A DNA stretch of 64,000 nucleotides, taken from contig QZLH01000505.1 of NCBI GenBank assembly GCA_003833135.1, forward strand, positions 1-64,000, in the 5' to 3' direction. The stretch's first letter is position 1, and each line of letters starts with the position of its first letter. Made by a program: the position numbers and the translations under genes. The DNA comes from Oehlia diaphana (Eukaryota; Glomeromycota; Glomeromycetes; Glomerales; Glomeraceae). The notes beneath the pieces were generated by a model. The model made no database searches and had not been told where the DNA came from. It saw only the letters and a program-made list of their open reading frames with translations. This document shows, piece after piece, positions 38,101 to 49,493 of this stretch.

Positions 38101-39087
38101 AACCATGAGATCTTGTCGAAATAATTGTTTAAATAAATCTCGGGGTAATACATTCCAAGCAATGGTATCGGTAATAGCTGTAAAAATCCAATTTAATTCT
38201 CCTAATGGTGTTCTGCGATCTTGTAATCTACCAGGAAGTTTCAATACCATATCAACCGTAAGAGATGATGGTAAGGGATTTTGCAAAACAAACCACCTTA
38301 AAGCTATTTCTATTGGAGAAGTTAAACATGATGTAAATAAATCTGCTGGTAGATCAGGATGCATCGGTAAGGTTTCATTGGGTCCACAAGCAGCCAATTG
38401 AATATTAGGAGGCGCTTGTGGAGTTGAACTTGATTCAGCTCTAGCAGCTTCTATATATCGTTGTTCCGCAAAACGTTTAAAACTTTCTAAAATATTTCCT
38501 GCAGCAGAACAATCATAAACGTAAACACATGGAGACCCTAACCATGATTGTAAGTCACCTAAAGACACTGGAATGTATTGAGTAAAGTGTTTATTAAAAC
38601 ACCATATTTCTCCACTTGCTGTTGGTTTAGGGACACCATGACCATTATAATGAAATAATATTCGTTCTTCCTTTGCACTCTTTCTTAAATTTGTACAAAA
38701 CTTTTTCATCTCGTCTACTGAAGGATCTAAATATTGTCTGTATCGAGTTCTAATGCTGAGTTGTTCATATTGAGCTTGAAGATTCTTACCAATTGCGTCC
38801 AAAGCTTTTGCCGGAGGAAGGGCAAAAGGGTCAACCCAACATTCTAATTTAGCACAAGGGCTCGGTTTAACCACGTCTGGTGGGTCTACGCCAATATTTA
38901 AACACAAAACTAAAGCACCTGATACAGTCTTAAGTCTTTCACGCATTCTCCAATCTTGAACCGACCCTTCCTCTCGGTTCTGAACAGTTGTAGAAATATG
39001 TCGTTTCTCTGTATAGTATACATATTTAGCCTCCGTCGTATTCGTTTGATCAATTTCATTAGTTCCACTAATTGCATCTTGATCCAT
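35104..39087 (-). CDS. raptor orthologue, TORC1 scaffold subunit (Kog1/Mip1)
   Basis: Seven exons (39087-36697, 36615-36507, 36427-36310, 36218-36094, 35998-35790, 35723-35389, 35296-35104) give 1159 aa. The caspase-like raptor N-terminal domain is obvious: VLCLNIGVDPPDV, CWVDPFALPPAKAL, ILFHYNGHGVPKPT and CVYVYDCSAAGNI. HEAT repeats follow (for example ALYALGTFIGD and RRELVIALSHIV). A poorly conserved linker lies in exons 2-3, and WD40 repeats fill the C-terminus (VRVWDAPREI, IKLWDIRVSH, IKVWNTNTGA). Raptor presents substrates to TOR kinase and links growth to nutrients. It is somewhat shorter than animal raptor, mainly in the linker. The first exon alone encodes 797 residues. The start is the first ATG of the long frame. 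Confidence 0.95.
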
Positions 39088-40753
39088 TGTCCCTTCAAAA
39101 GTTAACGCAGATCTTCTGCCTATTACTAATATTACTATTATTATCTGTTTTTTTCGTTTCGTTCGTCAATGAATATACAAAGTAACGTATTAGTTTTGGA
39201 ATTAAAATCCAAAAATAACATTAGAATTTTAAATCGAACTCCCAAAGAATGAAAAAAAAAAGATTTTTTTCTATGGAGTCTCGAGAATTGATCATCAAAT
39301 ATTTATACCAAATAATTAAAGTCATATGATTTACCAGCTATAATTTATTAAGATCATATCTGATTGAGTGTGATTAATAAAACTCGTATCATATGCCAAA
39401 TACAGAAATACAGCTTCAACTATACCAGAATTAGTATTTATGAACTTTTGGTGAAAAGTTGATAACAATCTTTAAGATCAAAATTTGATTATATTTGAAA
39501 CGAACCGTAAAAAAGCAACCTGATCTAACACAATTACAGATTAGCAATATAGTAAGTGCATAATTAACGTTTATTTACTGCGGATATAAAGATATTGGGC
39601 TGAATAAGGAATTGCGCACAATATTGTGTTTCCATCTATTATGATCGTTAAATTTGGATATGATCAATTTTTCTCAATTTTTGATTTATTACAATTAGTT
39701 AGTCAAAAATATTAAAGTTTCTTTATTTATAAATAGAATGATGACACCTATTTTATGCACGAGAGAATTGTCTGTCTACACACGGTGTGACACATATTCA
39801 CCTATAACTTACTTATGCTAGATCCAAGCAAATAATTGCTTTATTCCAATAGAGATTGATAATTTATTAATATATCTCTCTTTATTACAAAATCTTTAGT
39901 AACAAGATACTATAAATTTAATAGAAAGTATTTATCAATAGTTAAATCTAAATAACGTAATATTCAAAGAAAAAAAATTCATTAGATAATCAAATTACAC
40001 TTGAACTTATTTGACTAATCATAATTTAAAATATTCGAAAAACTGATAAAATTGCCAAAATATAAATTTTATTAAGTACTTTGCTGACGAACTTTATATC
40101 ATCAATCAAAACCGCAAAACAAGAATAAAATTTAAAGGCAAAGCCTGATTCTATGCAAACATTATATTATCGTATATAAATAATCATATATATATATATA
40201 TATATTGTAATATCGCACTGGCACTGTGGTTTTGTAGTCATCTTGCATGCTTTAATTTGGTACGGCATTATATATATATATGATGGTTAGATTTCTGTAA
40301 TTCGCGTTTGCAGAAATAAAATCCTCGTCGGTAAAAAAATATAATAGAGTGAATAGAAATAAGTGTAATGATGTTGTTAAATAATTTCGGAGGTGTATTT
40401 AGTTATCTGCGTTAATAGAAACAAACTATCCGTAGAAAATTTCCGGAATGTCTTGCATTAAATGGAGCTTACTTCCCTCTTTGAAAGCGGTGACATATAT
40501 TTTGTTTACTTTTTCTTATACATACTAGTATAAATTTCTAATTATTCTATGTACAGTATAAGCATACAGCGCAAAAATAATAAAAAGCATGTGAAAATTA
40601 AGTGCAACGTGTTTTTTAAAACTAAATTAATATTTTTTTGGTGTGTAAATCTTTTCGATTATTCTTTTAATCGTTTGGATTCCTTAGTTACTACCGTCCC
40701 AACGTACCCACATGATTCCGCCGGTTCTTTAGCAACTTCGTTCACTGGTATAT
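39088..40753. other. intergenic upstream of raptor, no gene seen
   Basis: AT-rich, with a TA dinucleotide run at about 40187-40206. It should hold the raptor promoter. Nothing else recognised. Confidence 0.35.
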
Positions 40754-40906
40754 TTATTGACAAAGCAAAGATAATCCTGTTGAAAAGGATCCGAGTATCA
40801 TTGCTATCATCAATACGAGACCATAAATACCATTGGCTGAACTACCGTGACTTGCACACACATCAGTAATAGTGTTTTGAAGGTCGATAATCAGTAGATC
40901 GGCAAT
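40754..40906 (-). CDS. orphan terminal exon of an unknown membrane protein (partial)
   Basis: A GACTAAC branch-point-like string and an AAAG acceptor precede an open 51-codon exon that starts IADLLIIDLQNTITDVCASH and ends in a hydrophobic segment (GLVLMIAMILGS, then LSLLCQ) and TAA. Codon use is protein-like and less AT-biased than the surroundings. Upstream exons were not found; a GC-rich repeat begins just beyond. It could be the last exon of a gene disrupted by that repeat, or chance. Confidence 0.3.
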   Translation of the reverse strand: MADLLIIDLQNTITDVCASHGSSANGIYGLVLMIAMILGSFSTGLSLLCQ

Positions 40907-40948
40907 CTTTGATAATATTATCCATCATTGTTAGTCTCGTCACAGGAT

Positions 40949-41503
40949 AATATTTACTTTCAATAAATCAAAAAGTGAGAGCACATCTTGAGAGTATGGT
41001 AGCTGAAATGATGCCTACCGATGGTGAGGTGGTAGCAGTGATCATTAGTAAACTGATATGGCAGGATCATAGATGGTCTGAGATCCTTCGGGGGTGATTT
41101 GTTTATGGGGTTTATCTTGGTACCCGAAATGGCCCTTTGGGGATAGAATAGGTGTCGACGGGGCACCAACCACAAAAGCCATATGGCAGGTGGTCCACCA
41201 ATTTAGCTTTACACTGAAATGTGGGCAGGTCGCTGATGTATAGCTAAGGTGGTCAATGGGGAGTGTGTTCGGACGTGTTCACCTCCCCCTGATACGCTGC
41301 AGTTGGCCCCAAATACCAAAAAATACCTACTGATGTAGGTGGCCCGGAGTGTGTTTAGGGTAGCCCTAGTTGGGTCACCCTAAATCTCTTTTCTAGTTAG
41401 GGCTTGATTTTTAATTGTGAAGTTCGATATTGTATTTTTTTTATTTGTTTTTAATAGTTTTCTAAATTTCAATATAAAATAAATAAATAAAATAAAAATA
41501 AAT
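40949..41503 (+). mobile_element. GC-rich retroelement-like repeat with A-rich tail
   Basis: The roughly 400 bases from 40970 to 41390 are far richer in G+C than anything else nearby and contain no open frame of note. They are followed by a T-rich part and an (AAATA)n-like tail at about 41474-41503. A sharp composition boundary and a simple A-rich 3' tail are typical of a SINE or of the 3' end of a truncated LINE. No clear tRNA-type A and B boxes were recognised. Confidence 0.5.
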
Positions 41504-41504
41504 C

Positions 41505-41803
41505 TTATTCCATCAGTTGACAATTCTTGAAAATTTTTTTCAATACTCCATTCGCATCTTGTAAGTTGATATCTTGTCGTATTTCCTCTAAATTTCTCTC
41601 GATCATAATTTCTGTCATTATGCCTTTCATGCTACATTCATCATTGATGGACGGTTCTTGAACTTTGTCCTAAAATAATTGTTCATTTTCTAATGCTTTA
41701 AAGAAAAAGAAATTCTGTTTGTTGTTCGAAAATGCTTAAAATTGATCGAAAGAGATCATACTGCGTAAGTTTCTCTCGCGATTCATTATTCTTCCTTGGG
41801 AAT
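41505..41803 (-). pseudogene. broken coding fragment of unknown family
   Basis: On the minus strand the frame gives FPRKNNESREKLTQYDLF and ILSIFEQQTEF. After a one-base frame change in a T-run it reads FKALENEQLF, then TAG, then an open stretch DKVQEPSINDECSMKG...NLQDANGVLKKIFKNC ending at 41505. The last 55 codons could alternatively be an exon, since TTTTAG precedes GAC. The family was not recognised. It sits between the retroelement-like repeat and the first MLKL-like gene. Confidence 0.4.
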
Positions 41804-42104
41804 CACATTCCCTATAGAATTTTATTATTTTTTCTTATGAAAAAGACTTCAGATTAGTCAATACCTATACCAGTTGTTCATATTATAATATTTTAATATT
41901 TTTATTGCCTGAAGTATCCGAAAATACTATTCTTGCTCCACATTTATTAAACCGAGTTAAAATACTCTTTAATGATTATTGATCATGGAAAACTAGCTTT
42001 TTTAATTAATAGTTATTATGCTAATAAATGATGTTTATAAAATTTAATATAATTAATATAATTAATATAATTTAACAATTGTGATTTCTGAACTAAAAAG
42101 TAAT

Positions 42105-44746
42105 TTAATCTAAAAAAAAATTATTATGTTAATAACTTATTTTCTTTATTCTTTTATAAAGTAAATTACTTACCATTTACTCCTAGTGCTTTTAATCTTT
42201 CTTTGGCTTTTTTATCATCTTGTAATGCAGCTCGTTTATACCAAAGTTTTGCCATTTCTAAATTTTGAGCATAACCTAATTTTCCATTATAATATCCTTC
42301 TCCTATTTGAAATTGTGCGCTTCCGCTGCCATTTTCAGCAGCTATTCGTAAATATTTAACAGCTTCTTCTTTAGAATTGGTTTGAATTTTTGATTTTATA
42401 TCTTTATCAAGTAAAGAACATGCATAACGATATTGAGCATCAGTAATACCATCATCAGCAGCCTCTTTATATAATGCTAAAGCAGCTAATTTGTCTATTT
42501 TTTGATTGAATAATCCCCCCCATAAATAAAAAGCCTTCCAATATTTTCCAAGACTATTTTGATTTTCTGCTTGTTCATTAAAACATTTCCATGCTTTTTC
42601 ATGATTTTTTTCCTTAAATGCTTTTACACCTTCACTAATTGGAATCAACGGCTCAAAATCAACATCAATATTACTAAAATCAACATCATCGGGGATTTCG
42701 TCACTCTTATCATTTAGTGGATTGGAAAGTATATCAATATTTGCAATTTCTTGAGGTTCAAGGCCTGGAGAACAACCAGGTTTAACATACTTTTTAGATA
42801 AATCATCTAATTGAATCAATAACTTCGTAATACTTATACGAATATTAGGATCTTGATTCCAAGCTTCAATAAAAAAAAGTCAAGATACTATTCAGTTCTT
42901 AAAATAAAATAATTATTTTTTATATGAATAGTGATTTACCTTCTCTAATTATTTCTTCAAATCCTTTTTGGATTTTAGCATCAGATGAATCAGGTAAAGC
43001 AAGGCTATTTTCAAATTGAATTTTTTCTCTTTTACCACTGATCACATAATCTAAAATATCTTCAAGTTCCATATCTTCATAGGGTTTTCTTTCAAAAGTT
43101 AATTCCCATAAGAGCATTCCAAAGCTACAAATAAATATATAATATTTTTAGATAATATTTATGGTGTATAAAATTAAAAATTAAATGTTTCTAAATATAC
43201 CTAAAAATTTCACATTTATGATCATAGCGGTATTCAGGATCTTTTAATTTTTCAGGAGCAAGCCAACGACCATTTTCAATTCGACGCATTTTTGTGGACG
43301 TATCATCTTTTCCACGAGAAAAATGAAAGTTTGTCAATTTTGCTACATTTCTTTCTGTTACCTTTTTTTTTTTTAAAAAAAAAATAAATTTTGATTTCAT
43401 CGATTGTTATGTATGCAAATTTAGAAATAAAAGAATGATCATACCATTACATTACTGCATTTCAAATCATGATGATAAATATTTAATGCGTTTAAATAGG
43501 CGATACCTCGACAAATATCAAGTGCATAAGATAACTATAAAATGTAGAAAATACAAAAAATATAGCGTGACATAAAATTTTAAGACGATAAAATCGAAGA
43601 AAAATAGTGAGAAGATATTAACAAACCTTTAGTTTCAAAGGAATTAAAGGAATTTTGTTTTCTTTGTATAGTTCCCTTAAACTTCCAAGCTCGGCCCATT
43701 CTAAAACCATAACTGTAGCACCATCAATAATTGAAAGCCCGTAAAATTGAATAATATTTGGTGATTGAGTAGCTTTTATACAAATAGCCAAAAAACGTTG
43801 CGTAATTTTATAATCATCAGAATCTTTTTCAGGAATATTAATAGCTCTACAAGCTACATCGATAGCATTCATATATATTCTTCTTTTTGTTCTTCCCCGA
43901 AACCCACGCGTATCATTCTGTCTTCCTACTACTGGTTCGGTTAATTTATTACTATCTATTCTTTTCGCCTCATTAATTTCAGACTTTGATATCATTGATT
44001 TTATATTTTGAACTTCTTCATAAATGAGGGACATTTTGATACTATTCTCTTCGATATTATCGCCAATTTTTTCGAGAAACTGATTTTTATTAAAAAAAAA
44101 ATTTTTATCAAATTAAAATTTATTAACCATATGTAAAATTATAAAATAAAAATTAGAAACTAAAAAAGAAAAGAAATACGACCTCATTCATTTCACTTAA
44201 ATCAGCTTTCAAACTTTCATTATCAATTTGTCTTTGTTGATCATTGGCAATAGCCATTGTAAAATTTAAATCTTTCATAGCATTATCGTAATCATCCATA
44301 AGTAAATTAAACTTTTCTGAAACACTTTTAGCTTTAAAATAAACTTTAAATCCTTGTAATTGTGAAACTTTTTCAGCGAAAGTTTTAATTTTACCTAAAA
44401 TTTCAACGAATCTATTAAATGCATGATACCATACTTGACTTTTAAAATTTTTTTCATTTTCTTTTCTTCTACGAATTAATTGATCGATTGCGATTTCTGA
44501 TAATCTTGCTCTATCTAATAGTGAATTACAAATCCTTTTATTATATTGTGAAGTTTGATATATATTTATTATTTCTACAATTGCAGTGGCAGCTAATCCA
44601 ATTAATGGTATAAACGGTGTTATAGCTTCGCCTGCTTGAGCTGTTATCTGAAGTGCTTCTTTTGCGAAAGCTAAATTTGACGATTTTATTTCATTTAAAC
44701 CTTTTGTAACTTCTATCGCACCTCCTATAGCATCTGTTATTGTCAT
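42105..44746 (-). CDS. MLKL-like protein A: helical N-domain, pseudokinase, SEL1-like repeats
   Basis: Exons are 44746-44183, 44079-43627, 43534-43445, 43361-43201, 43124-42940, 42863-42174 and a 5-nt end at 42109-42105, giving 715 aa. If the last intron is not spliced, the stop is at 42168-42166. Residues 1-188 are an all-helical domain of MLKL/HeLo type (AGEAITPFIPLIGLAATAIV, then YNKRICNSLLDRA, then a long charged brace). The kinase domain (about 240-515) has WAELGSLRELY, ENGRWLAPEKL and SFGMLLWELTF. It lacks a glycine loop and has VACR for VAIK (Arg266), HHD for HRD (360-362) and NFH for DFG (380-382), so catalysis is unlikely. Residues from about 560 on are SEL1-like repeats (YRYACSLLD, AAENGSGSAQFQIG, AKLWYKRAAL). 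By analogy with animal and plant MLKL, a membrane-acting cell-death or immune effector is possible; this is inference. Confidence 0.85.
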
Positions 44747-46110
44747 ATTTGTTTAATAATATTAAAATTAGATAATTTGGGATTATTTATAAGAAATTTC
44801 AAAATATCAAGAATGAGTAAATGCCAAGATTGATTTTATGTTTTACAACCAAAAATAGCGCAATAAATCTAAATTTGGTTATGACTGCAATAATAATGAT
44901 TTTTTAGATTAAAATTTTGTTTGTTATTTTGACTTTTATGACTAATTAATTCCATTGCTGAATTCTTTCAAAGCTTTTCTCTAATTTAATAAAGTTCAAA
45001 AGAATTTTCTAAAAGAAGTATGACAAATATTGTTATTAATTCAATATTCCAGAATTCTCGGCGTAATTTTGAAGTTAGAAATTATTAAAAATATTGATAT
45101 AGTAATTATGTAATTTAAACTTAATTATAGTAAATGTATTTATTTTATTTTAGTTTACTTTATAGCATTAAACTTTTTGTTTAAATTCACTATAAAAATA
45201 TTTGTTTTATTTTTCTATAATTCTATTTTTTAACAATTAGTCTTCTTTTTAATTTTTTTTATTATTACATTTATTTTTTGTTTAATAATTAATTATTTAT
45301 TTTAAATACTTTAATAATATAAATTAAATTGTTCAGTTCCTATAAAATACTAGTTAGTAAAGAAATTTATTAATTAATATTATCAGTTTAATTTAAATTA
45401 TAAATATTGTAAAAAAGAGAAAAAATAGTCTAAAATAGTAAGCAATTAATTAAATATAAATTCTAATTAGATTCTAAACCTTCATTTTACAGATATGATT
45501 TTATTATATTATATATAATATTGCTTTATTACATACATTTAATTTATACAAATAAGAAAATAAAAATAGGTGAAAACTAAAAATGAGCATTATGAGATAT
45601 GATTACTTTTCCAAATAAAAAGTCAACCTATCACCTATATGCAATTATATTATTATTAAAAACAATAATACAACCAAAATTTCTAGATAACAGTCAAGAT
45701 TACCTAAAATTTAATCAATAACTACTACAGTACTACTACAATAGAAAGAAAAATCATTTTGTTTTTACTAGTAATATTATACCTTTTTCTTTTCTAATTT
45801 GCATCTTATTTCTAGGCTTTCAAATTAATATCTGCACATTAGCAAATTAATACTACATATATTTCTTTTTTTATTAAAAAGCTGTATATATAACAAATAT
45901 ACTATCTGATATAGAATAATGAAGATAAAACAAATAGTTTATTAAATTACATAAAATGAAGTTTATATATTTTTCTTCAAAATTGCCATATATAAATATT
46001 ATTAAATATAGAATAATGTAATCTAACAAAATAATTCAATTAGATAAAAATCTATAAATTTTTCTTTCTAACTAAATAGCCCTATATAAATATTATTAAT
46101 AGAGAATGAT
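44747..46110. other. AT-rich spacer, no gene seen
   Basis: Upstream region of MLKL-like gene A. Nothing recognised beyond short A/T repeats. Confidence 0.3.
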
Positions 46111-46213
46111 AGATTCTAAACTTTCATAATTAAGAATATGAACAGAATCTAATTAAATATGAATTCTAATTAGATTCTAAACATTCATAATTAAGAATAT
46201 GAACAGATTCTAA
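46111..46213. repeat. tandem duplication, 61-bp period
   Basis: AGATTCTAAACTTTCATAAT at 46111 recurs almost unchanged at 46172 together with the following AAGAATATGAACAGA. A weaker partial copy (ATTAGATTCTAAACCTTCAT) is at about 45467. Confidence 0.6.
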
Positions 46214-46453
46214 TTTAGCTTCCAAATTATATAGATCAATACTATAAAATATAATAATTTTTAAAGTATTTGAGCAATTAGAATTTTTTAAACTTTTTAA
46301 AGCATGTTTATTGCTCTTTTGTTTGTTTAAAATATGGAATATACATTATTTTTGAATAAATATTATAAATATTGCAGTATAAAAGAATAAAATAGAATAA
46401 AAAATTTAAAAACATACATTATTGTACAATATTGCAATAAAATAAGTAAAAAC

Positions 46454-47995
46454 TCATTCCCAATCCACATTTTCGTCATCAAATACTTCAGGGATGACGA
46501 ATTTATTAATATCCTTATCTGAAAGAGATATAATCCTACTAGTATGATAAGTCTGATTTGTCGGCTTATTAGCTTTTCGAGATCCTGAATAAGTTTTTTT
46601 TTCACTATCATATGCAATACTTAATTCTTCATTTTCAAGAATTTGTCTATATTGATATTTAATTACATCAAGGATTTCTTCAATAGTTGGCCTCTTCGAA
46701 GGATCTCCGTTCCAGCATCGCTTAATAAGGCTTTGAATTTCATTTGGGATCTCAGATAACATTGGTGGTCTCAAGCCAGAGATAATGTGAGAAATAGTCG
46801 AAAGATCGTGGGGAATATCATTAAATGGCGGAAATCCACCAAAAATCTCCCACATCAACATACCAACACTGTATATATCACTTGCTTTTGTATATTTCTG
46901 AAGTAGGAATAATTCAGGAGCCATGTATGGAACAATTCCATACAATTTTCTTACATTATCATCGTCTACTGGACCGCATAATCCCAAGTCAGCAATTAAA
47001 CATCTATTTGTATATAAAAGGATGTTTCCACTATGCAAATCGTAGTGAACCAAGTCTTGAGCATGAATATCTGATAAAGCAAAACAAATTCGCCAAATGG
47101 CGAACACTTTTTCTTTCAAACTCATTGTTTCATGATTCTTTTCTAAATAACTTCGTAAATTTCCTTCGCCAAAAAAATTCATTACTATAGCGTAATTGCC
47201 ATCTTGAGGAAATTTTGTAATGCCATATGCATTAACAATATCACCAGATCTAACATTGACAAGTGCTTTAGCCTATATAAAAAAAAATAGAAATAAAATA
47301 TATCGTTTATATCCTAAATATAAAAAACACTGAACGTATAAAACATATACCTCATCAAAAAACTCTTTAGTGGGTTGTTTTGAATTGTTTAAAGATTTAA
47401 GTACAACCTTATGAGAACCCTGATAAATAAATTCTTGTTTGCTTTCATTCCAATCTAGTATTGCTCCCCGTTTCCACTTTGCAGTATATATTTTAGCAAA
47501 TCCACCATCTGCTAAGTATTCTACATCTTCAAATTGATCGAACGAAATCCATTCTATAATATGTAAAGGAAGCGCTGATTTTGACTGGCATTCACGAATG
47601 AACTCATCAATAGCTTCGCTTCCAGACGCCCAAGTTCCAAGGAGACTTTTTAAATATTGAATGATGCAATTTTCGCAGTAACGCGTAGAATATCTCGTTA
47701 ACTTGCAATGACTACATTCAAACGGTTCGCCCCTTTTAAACAATTCTTTTTCTCTTTCAATATTCCTGGAAACTCTATCTCGCAAAAGTTCTTTTTCTGG
47801 CCGTGAAAGCACAGTATTTTCAGATAACACTTTATTGAAAATTTCTATGGTTTCTTTATAGTTTGATGAATGTAACTCAGAATAGTAAATAAGCTCGAAG
47901 TAAATTTTTGATATTAACTCTTTGTCGTTTGAATTTTTCTTAAAAAAAGAAGAAAAAAAAGAAATTATATATTCAACGAACGAAAACACATCCAT
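46454..47995 (-). CDS. TKL-type protein kinase
   Basis: Two exons (47995-47351 and 47272-46454) give 487 aa. The N-terminus is hydrophobic and aromatic (FVEYIISFFSSFF), then helical and charged. A Cys-pair motif follows (CSHC at 94-97, CENC at 107-110), and then the WASGSEAIDEF...IEWISF lead-in typical of Rhizophagus TKL kinases. Kinase motifs are LADGGFAKIY (glycine loop), VVLK with Lys200, HYDLHSGNIL (HRD to HYD at 291-293), ADLGLCG (DFG to DLG, 310-312), APELF, SDIYSVGMLMWEIF and CWNGDPSKRP. Lys, both Asp and the glycine loop are kept, so activity is plausible; HRD Arg is replaced by Tyr. It lies between two MLKL-like genes on the same strand, which raises, without proving, a functional link such as an upstream kinase. 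Confidence 0.88.
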
Positions 47996-49493
47996 TTTTT
48001 TTATCCTAGTGATGATATACGAGTACCTACCAACCGCACTAACTTTTCAAGGTAATTATTGCGTTACTACAACTTTACTAATTTCAAATAACCATCTGTT
48101 TGCCGATCATCTAATTTGTATTAATTATGGCCGCCAAATCCTAATCTAGCTACACGCGTAAAAAAAGAAAATCATATCTTCTATACTTGGAACTTTCTTT
48201 TAACTTCATATGCACTGAAGCTGTTCAGAAATTATGGATAAATGATACTGTTTTAACTATAATTAGATTCTTATTGAAATAAAATTCATAGTAATATCTG
48301 ATTTTTAATACAAAATGGAATTGGTATCAAATTGTATAGAGATATTTTATTAACAATACATCAAAATAGACAAGTGGTCATAAAATTATTGATAATTCGG
48401 TAATTAAAGAGTTTCAAATTAAAGCAAAGAATGAATTTAACTTACAGAATAAATTCATTTTTAATAAATTATAAGAATATTAAAGAATAAAGATGAAATT
48501 GGTATAGATAAATTTAATATAGTTTATTTTACTATGTAAAAAAATAGACCTTTAATAAATGGAAATTTTGGAAGAATTAACAGAACTGGGTAACAAAATG
48601 TTTCTATAAACTTTTGGTTATTCAAATAATATTAAAAAAAAAATTTTATATGAATTAAAAACTTATATAAAATATATTACAATATATTTTAATGATCTTT
48701 TTGCTATACTTACAGTAAATATTTTAGTTTAAGTTATTAGATTTTTTAATTTTTTTATTTTATAATTATTATTTAAATCCAAATTCTAAATATTTATTAT
48801 TATTTTATTATTTATAATATTTGCAAAATTTTTAAATTATTATAAAATAAATATATTAAATATAAAAAACTATATAATTTTTTATTTATAATCAATAATA
48901 GTAATTTAAAATAATTTAATTCTAAATTTGCATTTTTGTATAAAAATAAACTAATTTACATATCATTTTTATTATTAAACTGAATTTAATTTAATTGAAA
49001 ATAAAAAATAAATAATAAAAAAAGTAATTTTAAAAAAATTTTACATGTTGAATTTTATAATTAGATAAATAGTCTGTAGAATGTAAGCTAAGTTGATAAA
49101 TAATATATATCAGAAAAAGGTATATATCAAATGAAATGTTAATATATATTAATTTAATCATATACAGTATAATATCTAATTAATCTAATTATAAACGTAA
49201 TAAGTGATATTTATTTAATAAATTCTTCCAATTACAGATTATCAGATATTTGTCTTAATAGCTGACCTATATTAGATCAATAATAAATTATAATAAACAA
49301 TAGGACAAAACTAGATCCATCTAAAATATAAATGACAATAAATGACATAGTATAACTAATTCTATTAATGTTTTTATATAAAGCAGCTAACGTACGAATC
49401 GTACGAATGAAATTAGACGTTACGTTCAATTATTAAACAAAGAAATTTATAAGAATTTAAGATATAAAGCCGTAAGAAACACAAATACATTTA
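47996..49493. other. AT-rich spacer, no gene seen
   Basis: Upstream of the TKL kinase and downstream of MLKL-like gene B. It contains a short palindrome ACGTACGAATCGTACG near 49391. No gene recognised. Confidence 0.3.

Noticed and set aside
40549..40869. 106-residue plus-strand open frame
   Set aside because: The minus strand over its second half reads as a better exon with acceptor and stop. The plus frame has no recognisable features.
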